NCBI GenBank assembly: GCA_916048095.2
Contig: OU696572.1
Span: 6,281,362 to 6,345,361 of the forward strand
From: Sacculina carcini
Taxonomy: Eukaryota; Arthropoda; Thecostraca; Sacculinidae
Reading direction: 5' to 3'
DNA: 64,000 nucleotides
How positions within the stretch are numbered: position 1 is the stretch's first letter; every line of letters begins with the position of its first letter. Made by a program: the position numbers and the translations under genes. The notes beneath the pieces are model-generated. The model was not told where the DNA came from, searched no databases, and saw only the letters and a program-made list of their open reading frames with translations. This document shows positions 9,376 to 18,907 of this stretch, in pieces.

Positions 9376-10733
9376 AAGCTGACGTTTGAGAGTCACATTC
9401 GGAAGCTAGTTTGTTCGGCATCGCGGAAACTGGGAATTATAAGAAAGGCATATCGGATGTTCGGTAGCAGCACAATCTCAAAAAGTTGTTTTCGCTGTTT
9501 CATTTTGCCAATTCTGGAGTACTGCGCCCCCGTGTGGTCTTCTGCTGCGGATTGTCACCTCAATCTCATCAACAGAGTTGTTAGAACTTGCAAGTTCCTC
9601 TGTGGTGACTTGGTTCTTGGTGATCTTTGCCATCGTCGAAAGGTCAGCAGCGTGTGCATGCTGTACAAGATCAAGCACAACGACCATCATCCGATGAGCA
9701 AGTCAATTCCTGATGATTTCGTGGCAACAAGAAGCACACGGTTTACATCCAAACAGCATTCCCAGTGCATGGCTCCAATTCGTTGTCGTACAAAACAATT
9801 CCAACGTTGCTTTCTTCCGGCCACTGTGTCTACTTGGAACACGTTGAAGGAGGAGGCTTTCTCGCAGAACAATTTGAACAAATTCAAGGCCAAAGTAAAT
9901 GAAATGCTACTGAAAGAGCGGAATTGACTGTTGAGTCTTATTAATTGTATATTTATTCATATTTATTGTTATTTATTCATGCTTATTGTTATTTATTCAT
10001 GCTTATTGTTATTTATTTTCTATTTATTTATATTTATTCCTATTTTACTCTCTATTTATTACTATTTATTATTGGTTGTTGTTATTTATTAAATTATACT
10101 CTTACTCAGTGTTGGCTGTTGTTGTTTATTGAATCATATTTATTGTTGTTGCTGTTTATTGAGTCATATTTATTGTTGTTGTTGTTTATTGAATCATATT
10201 TATTGTTGTTGCTGTTTATTGAATCATATTTATTGTTGTTGTTGTTTATTGAATCATATTTATTGTTGTTGTTGTTTATTGAATCATATTTATTGGTGTT
10301 GTTGTTTATTGAATCATATTTATTTGTGTTGTTGTTACTTATTGAATCATATATATATTTATTGTTGGATGTTTCTTATTGAATCATATGTATTGTTCTT
10401 GATTGTTATTTATTACTTATTTATTATTATTTATTCTTATTTATTGATGGCTGTTATTTACTGAATCACATATTTATTGTTGATTGTTATTATTTATTGA
10501 GGAACGTGGGCGGTGTGACATTATGGATTGTTATCGGATGATGGTTTATTATTTATTGTTATTTATTTATTATTTTCTTTCCAACTCTCTTTCTAGACTT
10601 TTTTCTCTTCGAACTCTCTTTCTCTCTGAATCTTTTGGGCGCTTCCGGTACATGGGGCCACCTTAGGGTGGTCATAGTGCTTGCACTCTTCCCATGCTAC
10701 TGGATTTGCCTGTAATTAATAATAATAATAAAA
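9376..10733 (+). mobile_element. LINE family A, 3' fragment: RT C-terminal region, minisatellite 3' UTR and (TAA)n tail
   Basis: The frame 9382-9927 reads ...ESHIRKLVCSASRKLG, CFRCFILPILEYCAPVWSS, then NRVVRTCKFLCGDL and WNTLKEEAFSQNNLNKFKAK before its stop. This is the conserved region downstream of the reverse transcriptase in CR1/L2/Jockey-type elements. The 3' UTR includes a 30-bp tandem repeat and ends with a short (TAA)n tract at 10713-10733, typical of such LINEs. It is 5'-truncated at about 9376. The first 200 bp also occur, slightly diverged, at 13345-13540. The exact clade is not resolved. Confidence 0.75.
10105..10345. repeat. 30-bp minisatellite in the LINE-A 3' region
   Basis: Eight or so copies of a 30-bp unit containing TTTATTGAATCATATTTATT and a TTG-rich part, followed by decayed copies. 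The 30-bp period keeps two plus frames open as 10-residue repeats, which are artefacts. The copy at 37589-37829 is identical in length. Confidence 0.9.
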
Positions 10734-11564
10734 TGTACATGGGCAATTTCAACTTTGCATACATCGCTGCTAGATGACCTTGTTGGTAAACAATAAGATA
10801 CGCACACACAGGTGATATTGATAACACAGTGAGCGAGATGCATGAGCGGATATTCGCGTCCAAGCTGGTAGGCATGATTACCCTCATAAACCACTGGAAT
10901 AATCATCAATCATGTAAATCTTTTAGGGAATGAATGCTTCTTATAACTCCGATGTCATATACGTGAAGTTATACTCGTATATTCTTGGTTGAAACGTCGA
11001 AGGTACACCCCACGTGTCGGCCATTAAGCCCGTGCCACCTTTCATGTCTGAAATATTCGACTTTTAGTAGTACGCTAAGTTAAGCCAACCCAAAATATAA
11101 ACTTTTCTCTGGTAGTATTTGTTAAAAACTTAATTTGATCATATATACAATTTGTTGAAAAATATGTTACTTCCTATCATTTACGTGTTAATTTAAGTTC
11201 TTCATCAAACTTTTGCACATATTTGTACCTTATTATGATTGATATAATATCTCATGTATTACAGCTGGTTCCTATGGATGAATAAAACTTTGGTAGAATA
11301 AGTGTTTTGACCATATACCTGTATAACTCTAGATATTAAGCCCATCATCTAAAATATGGAGTACAATTTTGGAAGAAAATTCTGGTTTAATAGCCGGGAT
11401 TTACAGTATATGTCTTATCCTTCGCCAAGTCAAGTTATCGGGGGTATACCTTGAATCTTATTCAACCTGACATAACGATGCGAAATTTCATCGCCCGGAA
11501 GATATTTTCAGAGGTATATATGACATTCATTCTCCAGGAACCTTTTTCGCAACTACCCATTTTA
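10734..11564. other. Unassigned sequence, no gene recognised
   Basis: No coding or element signature found; moderately AT-rich without long tandem repeats. The copy in unit B is at 38218-39048. Confidence 0.5.
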
Positions 11565-12075
11565 AAATCAAATCAAATCAAATGTATTTTGCCATTCAGA
11601 ACGTAACAGAAAACATTATGACAAAAGTTCGTGATTGGCGAGGCATAAGGGGCTTGTGGTGCCTCAAAAACAAAAGCATTTAAACAATACAAGAAACTCA
11701 TATGTACAGGGAAACAAGATTCATCCGAGGAGGTGGCGGTGAGGACCCATCAATGTCAATCTCAATTTAATATTGTCTTATATAATGACTGTACAATTGT
11801 TTTTTGAATTCTGACATCTTTCGTATTTTCTTCAGTGACGCCGATAATTGATTCCATAATTTTTGACCGTTGTGAATAAAACTCAATTTTTTTGCCTTTG
11901 TGCGTGTAAATGTTATTGTGAATTGTTCCCGGTGTCTCGTACTCATTGAAAATCTATCTTGCATATTGCTGGGCAATTTGATATTATACGATTGGTGCAT
12001 TTTTATCATATTTGAGTATTTGACTAGGTCAATGAACTTGAGTATTTTCAGCTGTTTGAAAAGATGCATTGATTA
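11565..12075 (-). mobile_element. LINE family B, 3' fragment with (GATTT)n tail
   Basis: The minus frame 12069-11767 encodes a non-LTR polyprotein C-terminus: SNMIKMHQSYN, then SFIHNGQKLWNQL and FKKQLYSHYI before its stop. About 200 bp of 3' UTR follow, ending in ATTTGATTTGATTTGATTTT, a short tandem tail seen as AATCA repeats at 11565-11583. It differs from family A in sequence and tail. 5'-truncated. Confidence 0.65.
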
Positions 12076-12834
12076 AGAGGCAAGGCATTTTGACACTGGC
12101 TTAATGCAAACTTTTTTTCATAATTGATTCCTTTCTAATTAATACATACAGGATTATAGAAAACATTCCTGTGCACCTTGCGACAAATGTAGAGCTTGCC
12201 AATTGACTGCTAACACGCCAACAACACAATACCGAGTACACACACAGCTGCAATCATTCGCATTTTGGTGCCAAAAACGGAGGCGCAATCGACGTTCATG
12301 CAATGAAAACGCACGCGATTGATGCAGAAGACAGCTGGCCAGTTCACTGACCAATACCCGTCCACCAGATGATATTGGTGTATTGTCCATACGATCATGT
12401 CTTGGGTTTGGTTGGGTACTTGTATGTATGCGCGTGTGTGTAATAGTAGAGTCGATCATGGGTGAGCGCATGTGCCGTGATGCATAAGGATACCCATTGC
12501 AAAGCTAAAAAATATACTGTTCTACTGTAAGAGTAACGATATGCACTGTTTGCACGGCTTTTTTGCGAACAGTCCTAGATATGAACACACCCTCGCTTTG
12601 TGGGCATTTATAGATAGCATTTAACGAATTCTCAGCCGGATTCTCGGGGGGTATAATTGCATATTCATCCCCCGGCCAGTTTGTCGGGGGTATATTTACC
12701 CCCATACCCCCCATGATTTACGCCCATGCTACATATATCTCTGGACTCAGTGGTTGATCAGGTATGCCAGAATGCTGGCGGACCATTGTCTATTTACAAT
12801 GTCGATGGAAGTTACTCCGACAATTAAATTGATT
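12076..12834. other. Unassigned sequence, no gene recognised
   Basis: No domain seen. A patch at 12640-12715 has repeated GGGGGTAT/CCCCC tracts forming local inverted repeats. The copy is at 39560-40318. Confidence 0.5.
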
Positions 12835-13540
12835 CCTTAAGTTCCTTAAGAGATAAGTTGCAAACACTGAGAAACATTGGAATCGGCGGCCGCTTGCTGA
12901 GTGTTTTGAATCAATTTCTCTCCAATCGCGTACAACGTGTTGCCATCGATGAATCATACAGTGGCTGGCAGAGCATTGTGTCCGGTGTCCCGCAGGGAAG
13001 TGTGTTGGGTCCTATTTTGTTCAAGATTTACACCGCTGACCTGTACACAACCACACGCAACCCTGTATATGGATATGCTGATGATATCACCTTGATGGCT
13101 GTAATTTCATCTCCTTCGGACAGACCACAGGTGCGTCAAACGGTCAACGACGATCTCAGCAGCGTCCTGAAGTGGTGTGAGAGGTGGAATATGATGCTGA
13201 ACACTTCGAAATCTAAAAGCTTGTTAGTTTCTAGGTCACGTACCGTTCAACCTTCCCATGGAGCTATCCTCATAAATGACGCCCAACTCAGCTTGTGTGA
13301 TGAGCTCAAAATGTTGGGAGAACATGTGGACTCAAAACTGATATTTGAGAGTCACATTCGGAAGCTAGTTTGTTCGGCATCGAGGAAACTGGGAATTATA
13401 TGAAAGGCATATCGGATGTTCGGTATCAGCACAATCTCCAAAAGTTGTTTTCGCTGTTTCATTTTGCCAATTCTGGAGTACTGCGCCCCCGTGTGGTCTT
13501 CTGCTGCGGATTGCCACCTCAATCTCATCAACGTCAATGA
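12835..13540 (+). mobile_element. LINE family A, reverse transcriptase fragment
   Basis: Frame 12858-13403 has RT motifs in order: SGVPQGSVLGPILF, then YADDITLMA (the catalytic YADD), then KMLGEHVDSKL. It stops at a TGA (13402-13404 region) where the other copy reads Arg, and continues in a shifted frame as CFRCFILPILEYCAPVWSS to 13540. At 13541 LINE sequence ends abruptly and other retroelement sequence begins. It overlaps the LINE-A fragment at 9376 by about 195 bp with few differences, although it contains the more 5' part and lies downstream. Confidence 0.8.
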
Positions 13541-13815
13541 ACTGGCTCGAGGTGTGCCGCAGCGACAGGGAAAATCCTACGAATTTGGTGCTGTAAACGA
13601 CAGAGTGGACATGACAGCAGAATCTGGTGTTTGAGCAGGAGGTGGTGAAGAGGAAAACGAAGATTATAGAGCGCCACGGCCCAGACGGACAGTCCGGCTA
13701 CCAGCTCGGTCTGCTGATTACGAGATGGACGCGAGCGTCAGCACAGGGGGCGAGCCTGACTTCAAGGATCAGCTGTGATGCCAACATACTCCATATTGTT
13801 GACATCATGGGGGCG
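13541..13815 (+). pseudogene. Probable pol 3' tail and polypurine tract of LTR element 2
   Basis: A basic and acidic low-complexity frame (EEENEDYRAPRPRRTVR) ends at a TGA near 13781. A G-rich tract ATGGGGGCG immediately precedes the LTR-like repeat at 13816. Position before an LTR start suggests the end of an integrase/pol frame, but no diagnostic domain is visible, so this is inference from context. Confidence 0.4.
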
Positions 13816-14100
13816 TGTGAGAATGCATTGTGAACGTTGCAGCATTCAAGGTCATCACTGAGTCATCGGGTTCATGTTGCTGCGGATGTGTGATCGGTGT
13901 CTCGAAGTGCATGTGATGCATGTGTTTGTATGCGCGTGTGTGAGTGGGTCACTAACTCGGTGAATCGGGTGACGTGTTAATCAACTCGTTATCGTGGCAG
14001 TATGCTGAGCGGTGTCGTGCAGTGTGGTCTTGCAGTGGTTAGAGTGTGTGCGTTTTAATACAGTGTTTGCGTTCAAAGGTGCTTTGGCCAGAACGTTACA
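13816..14100 (+). mobile_element. LTR-like repeat of element 2 (TGTGAG...TTACA)
   Basis: Its first 235 bp recur in inverted orientation at 23250-23531, separated by the pol fragments and the hAT-1 insertion. It starts TG and ends CA after a G-rich tract, as LTRs do. The inverted rather than direct arrangement of the two copies is abnormal for an LTR element. The exact 3' boundary is tentative. Confidence 0.6.
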
Positions 14101-14309
14101 ACTAGATGCAACTATAGATGCATAACATGTATATTTGAACAGAACGGGCGATTTTACTTAACTTGAATTACGACGAATTTGTTGTTGATATAAAACATTT
14201 CGTGCTTGATACCTAATCGCTCATATTTAAACTATCTGACCTAAACTCAAACTTTGACCCTATTGCCCCTAGAGACAATTCTGATAACTATATATATAAC
14301 TGACTATAA

Positions 14310-14311
<2 letters not shown>

Positions 14312-14360
<49 letters not shown>
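14312..14360. repeat. (TA)n microsatellite
   Basis: Uninterrupted TA repeat directly at the broken end of the element-2 integrase frame. One net base longer in unit B (about 41797-41845). Confidence 0.95.
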
Positions 14361-14363
<3 letters not shown>

Positions 14364-15420
14364 TTCCAGTACGCTGCAGCCTGTCGTCGCCTTAGTCGCT
14401 TTGACGGTTCGATGCAGGCGTTCCACAATCCCATTTCCACTGGGTATGTACGCACAACGATATCTCACCCGAACCTGCCACCATCTCATGACTGCTTGGA
14501 ACGATTCTCCACGAAATCAAGTGTCATTATCCAGCAGAACCTCATCTGGGGGTCCCCTCTCGTGAAACACGGCATTGATGACGTCGGCTGCTTCTTCACT
14601 GCGCCTCGTGGTAACAGTTCGCAAAATTGCAAGCCGTGATAGGCCACAATCAACAACTGTCAAGTACAGTTTATCTCAACAGTGGTCGAAATCCATCGCC
14701 AGCGAACTCCAGGTTTGCTCCACCTCCAACGATCCCGCCAGACGCCTGGTAGCCGCTGGGCAGGTTGAATTACAGGCATCACATGCACGGATTACATTCG
14801 ATATGTCCCGGTTACTGACGCGCAGTCCTTGCCGTCGGCAAAAATACCTGGTGCGATGCACTTCTGGATGGCCAGCGTCACAGTGCGCGCGCATTATCCT
14901 CTCTGTCACCGGTTCAGCAGCTCCTGCTACGGCACTCCAGCGGCGCCAGGTGATCGGCACGAGAGTGAGCATATGAGCGCGATTGGCTGCCGACGACACT
15001 TTCTCCACACAAACCGTAAGATCATATTCACGTACAATCTCTCCAATAATTTCACGCCGTCTTCGAATAAGTAACTCACTAACCGCCGATGTCTTACAGT
15101 GCTCTTTAGCAGTCAGCAATGCCTTGAGCCATGAAAAAACCGAAGCTGAATCCGTACACAATGCTATTTCCCGGAATCCTAGCGACACTCCGAGAGACAA
15201 GCCCTTGACGACAGCCTCAATTTCTGCCAGGTTAATATGCAGTTTGTCATTTCGGAGCCAACAGGCATTCTCCAATTGTTTACCATCAGATTCAACAAAA
15301 ACAGCGATCGCCAAGTCACTCGCGCCGACCCAGACTCGCGCAACAAGCCCATCGATGGTGCAAACCCCCTTCACCGGATCATCTCTATGCAGTCGAGACA
15401 GCACATCGTCGATGCTTCTA
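14361..15420 (-). pseudogene. LTR element 2: RNase H and integrase (minus-strand part)
   Basis: A single minus frame from about 15420 reads DDPVKGVCTIDGLVARVWVG, LHINLAEIEAV and LCTDSASVFSWL (RNase H). Then come the H-H-C-C integrase finger (HCDAGHPEVHRTR ... CDACNSTC) and the integrase core with D in VVDCG, D in LLDNDT and E in GNGIVERLHR. In-frame TGA codons interrupt it near 14673 and inside the core after LLDNDT. The frame ends at the (TA)n tract, so the integrase C-terminus is missing. The reverse transcriptase that should precede the RNase H lies next to it on the opposite strand. It looks like a Ty3-related family of invertebrates; BEL/Pao cannot be excluded by eye. Confidence 0.8.
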
Positions 15421-15532
15421 AAGTTTAGATGCATCCACGAAACTGAACCGTTTCGTGAATTCGTACACAGCAGGCGCTGATGTTTGCCCCGAGAAGTTGA
15501 GAAGCTGGCGATGACTGGGCAGTGACATATAT

Positions 15533-16063
15533 ATGATGGATTTAACAAAAGCATACCTGCAAATTTCAGTGGACAAGTCACTCTGGCAGTTTCAAACGGT
15601 GAAGTACGCTGGCCGACTGTATTGTCTCACCCGGCTGGGCTTTGGACTGAATATCGCGCCAATTATCATGAGAACAGTGGTCGAAAAAGTGTTGTCGCTG
15701 GATGGGACAGTAAGTCATGGGGCGTCGGCATACGTGGATGATGTGGTGGTGGATGGTGCAATTGTGGCGCCCGAAGTTGTTGAGGCACACTTCGAGAAAT
15801 ACTGTCTGAAGAGCAAAGGCATTGAACCAATTGCAGCAGGCGCGCGTGTGCTTGGCCTGCATGTATTTCGCTCGCAATATGGCAGGTTGCGTTGGTTCCG
15901 ACTGCACCGGTTGAAATCACCAGAAGAAGCGCATTCTCTATCTGTCTCGTTTGGTCGCCCATTATCCAGTCGCTGGTTGGCTGCGGGTTGCGATGTCCTT
16001 CATCAAGCGGAAAGTGACTGAGGTTTCTACAGGATGGGATGACGAAGTTGCGAGTGCTGCTTC
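15533..16063 (+). pseudogene. LTR element 2: reverse transcriptase (plus-strand part), interrupted by hAT-1
   Basis: The plus frame from 15533 reads MDLTKAYLQISVDKSLW (RT, first catalytic Asp region), CLTRLGFGLNIAP, and SAYVDDVVVDG with the YVDD catalytic pair, then GARVLGLHVF. A frameshift near 15935 moves the conserved continuation HYPVAGWLRVAMSF and STGWDDEVAS into another frame. This runs to GTTTAGAA, the target site of hAT-1. The RNase H that should follow is on the minus strand at 15420, so the element has been rearranged head to head. Confidence 0.8.
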
Positions 16064-16362
16064 GTTTAGAACAGGGGTTCCCAACCTTTTTGTACTTGGG
16101 ACCCCTTCCAAGACCTGGGAGTCCACGCTACCCCTTTTGTTTTGATTTTGCAGACTGTCACACTTGACATTGAATATATACAAAAGGGTGATATAGTAGG
16201 GTGTATTTTCTGTGATAGAGAGGGGAAGAAAAGTCTAAGAAATGTTCAAAAATCCAGTAATTTTTTTTGGGGAAATTAAATCACATTGGTCCAACCTGAA
16301 CAAAAAGAACATATATTCCTTAAAATGACATTAACATGGGTTTGAACAGCTATTAAATCCAG

Positions 16363-18119
16363 CTAGTGGGATGTTTGATGTTGCATTTCAGCAGTAAGCT
16401 TTGAAATTCGTGGCCGAGCGTTTGTCAGAGCCAGTCTCATGTCATCTCCAGCATCCAATCTGTTCCTATTCTTTGTTTTTATATTAACAAGCGTTGAAAA
16501 TCCTGCCTCACACAAGTAGGTAGAAGCAAATGGAACTAGGACACGTAAAGCTATCATGCTGACTTTGGAGTATGACGGATACATAGCGCACCAGAACTGA
16601 GTTATGGATTTCTCCTTAAAGAGATCACGAGCTGAAGAGTCGTTCCTTAGATCCAGAAATTCATCTTGGATATTATCTGGGATGCTGGATACTTAAAGTT
16701 CTGTACAAAATGGGTTCCTTACTAGGGCCTCTTGTTCCTGTGATAGCTCAGGGAAGTAACGCTCGACTTCTTTTTCTAGAGACTGAAGATGTTCGATTAT
16801 CTCATCCTTGAGGAACTGATCCAGTTGGCTCTGAGACTCATCCATCACTTCACAAAGCTTTTCAAACATGGCGATGCTTCCTAGATTGGTTTTCCGACTC
16901 CAGTTCTGCAGTTTGGATACAAAAGCCCGAAGACTATCTTGAAAAATGGGAGCATGTGTTTCCTTTCCTTGAAGCTTCATATTGAGCTTGTTCAGCTCGT
17001 GAAAAATGTCCGCCAGGTACGCAACCCTTTTATTCCAGGCTTCATCTTTGAAGTGAAACAGAATATCTTTTCTTTGTTGAGTCTCCAGGAAAAGCTTTAT
17101 TTCATCTTTCATTTCAAAGACACGATTAACAGTGCTTGTTGTGTTGAGTGCTTGAGTCTTCACGTAATTTACAATTTTGATTACAGAATCAAGCACTTCC
17201 TGCAGAGAGGCAGGGAGAGTCTTGCTTGCGAGAGCATATCGGTGAATCATGCAGTGGATTCCCTTTGCTTGAGGTGCTAACTTCTTCACTCTCGTTTGGA
17301 ATCCTGATTTCGATCCCAGCATAGCCGGAGTCCCATCCTTTAAACCCCACATACGTTTTCCCATTGAAGATCTTCATCTTGGAAAAAAGTTGAAACTTTT
17401 TCCATAACATCATCAGGTTTTGTTGTGGTTTCAAGTGCACTGCAGAATAAGAATTCATCTTTAATGTCACCTGAATTAATGTATCTCACGAAAACAAGCA
17501 ACCGACAACATGAACTTATATCTGTTAACTCGTCGAGCTGAAAGGAGAACAAAGGGGAACTCTTGACTTCAGTCAACACCTGTTCCTTCACATCCATCGA
17601 CATTTTAGAAATGCGCCTCTGTACAGTGTTATTTGACAGGGATAATTGCTGCATCTTCATTGCACTGGCTTCTCCAAGAATACGATTTACTGCTTTCATC
17701 ATGCAAGGTTTAAGAAATGTTTCTCCAATTGTGTGAGGCTTTTGTTGTTTAGCAATTTCGAATGCAATGTCAAACGAGGCTTCTACTACGGCTGCAGTTT
17801 GCTGCTGAAACGACCCACTTCTGTCGAGTCTTTGGGTATTAAGACACTGTTGATGCCGTTTGAAGAAATCCAAATCCTTCTTTGCGTGTTCTGGATGTTT
17901 CGTCTCGAGATGACGCTTGAGTTTTGATGGTTTCATTGACTCTCCACTCAGGCACAAAACACACTGTGGTTTCTCGATGCGGTCACTGGCAAGCAGAGAG
18001 GTGATGCCAATGTTGAGGTATCTGCGCCGTTTAGCAATGGTTTCAAATCTGCGAACAGAGTAATTAATGTTTTTAATATATTCAATTGGAAAATATACTA
18101 AAAACTTAAATAAGAGCAT
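16363..18119 (-). pseudogene. hAT-1 transposase, ZBED/EPM2AIP1-like, one frameshift and one nonsense codon
   Basis: The frame 18119-17340 begins with a BED-type zinc finger (CVLCLSGE ... LKRHLETKH) and continues through the catalytic core region (FSFQLDELTDIS, FVRYIN) to ENVCGV. There a frameshift near 17345 moves the continuation KDGTPAMLGSKSGFQ to frame 17364-16693. That frame has HCMIHRYALASK and a long helical insertion domain. An in-frame TAA (16693-16695) separates it from VSSIPDNIQDEFLDL and the C-terminal dimerisation part ending ISKLTAEMQHQTSH. Both lesions are shared by unit B. The domain order and length are otherwise complete. It is domestication-type ZBED5-like in sequence, but here clearly a decayed transposon gene inside its own TIRs. 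Confidence 0.88.
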
Positions 18120-18376
18120 TTTTCCAATTATATTGTCATATCACAACAGCATGCTTGCCTCAACAACTCACCTCTACTGCTTGCCTTATCTCCTTGCCGA
18201 AATTAAATACAAATGTTGTACTTGTCACCACAATATGCAGCAGGAGTAATGACGGGGTAAGCATTGCCTGGTAAGCAGGGGAGGGAGTGTGGCCAGTCGC
18301 GCCATTCGTCATCCACCAATCAGCAACCACATGACTCACGTGTCGACAGCAAGCGCACACACACACACACACACAT

Positions 18377-18474
18377 ATGCGCATGCACTCACATACTCGC
18401 TACTCACTGATACACACATACATACATGCGCGTGCACTCACATACTCGTTACTCACTGATACACACATACATAC
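18377..18474. repeat. Two-copy 49-bp tandem repeat (single copy in unit B)
   Basis: GCRTGCACTCACATACTCG... through CATACATACA appears twice with a few differences; unit B has one copy at the corresponding place. It follows a short (CA)n tract inside hAT-1, just left of the LINE insertion point. Confidence 0.85.
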
Positions 18475-18504
18475 AGTTGCAGACACATACACATTCACAC
18501 AGGC

Positions 18505-18907
18505 TAACCTGCAGCTTACCCCATCACCTCAGTTATTGGCTCTGAAAAGTGCCGTGGACTCGCTAAAGCGAGACAGCAGTGCTCTTAAGTAGAGGATTAC
18601 TGGCTTGGAACATCAATTGTCCAGAATTACCGCCAGCCAATCTATAGTTGAAACGTCAATAACTTCCCTAACGGACTCTCACAGAGTCATGCTCACCACA
18701 CTGGAAAAATTCGTAAAACGCCTAGAAACAATTGAAACTTGTCTGGCCCAGACTTCTCTCAAGTCATCACCATCGATCACTCACATTACTTCCTCTGTTC
18801 CAAGCTCAAGCTCATCTCCACCTTCATCCTCAACTTCTTCATGTTCCTCAAGTCCTTCGAAGCGCTCGGGCATACCGTGCAAGAACACCCGTCATGCCGG
18901 TCGTTGA
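18505..18907 (+). pseudogene. LINE-C ORF1 C-terminal fragment
   Basis: Begins within the frame at the truncation point with a heptad-rich LALKSAVDSLKRDSSALK, then an in-frame TAG (18590-18592), then LEHQLSRITASQSIVETS and a Ser/Pro-rich tail. The leucine-heptad pattern suggests the coiled coil of a LINE ORF1 protein. It ends TGA at 18905-18907, overlapping the ORF2 ATG at 18894 by 14 nt, an arrangement used for coupled translation. Confidence 0.6.

Noticed and set aside
9945..10464. Membrane-like Leu/Phe/Ile repeat protein or Cys-rich repeat protein
   Set aside because: Produced by the 30-bp AT-rich minisatellite read in two frames, downstream of a LINE stop codon.
14575..15480. Plus-strand open frames opposite the element-2 integrase
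   Set aside because: No domain features; antisense to a frame with RNase H and integrase motifs.
16363..18119. Domesticated ZBED-type host gene
   Set aside because: It lies within its own TIRs and target duplication and has a frameshift and stop shared by both copies; a decayed transposon gene fits better.
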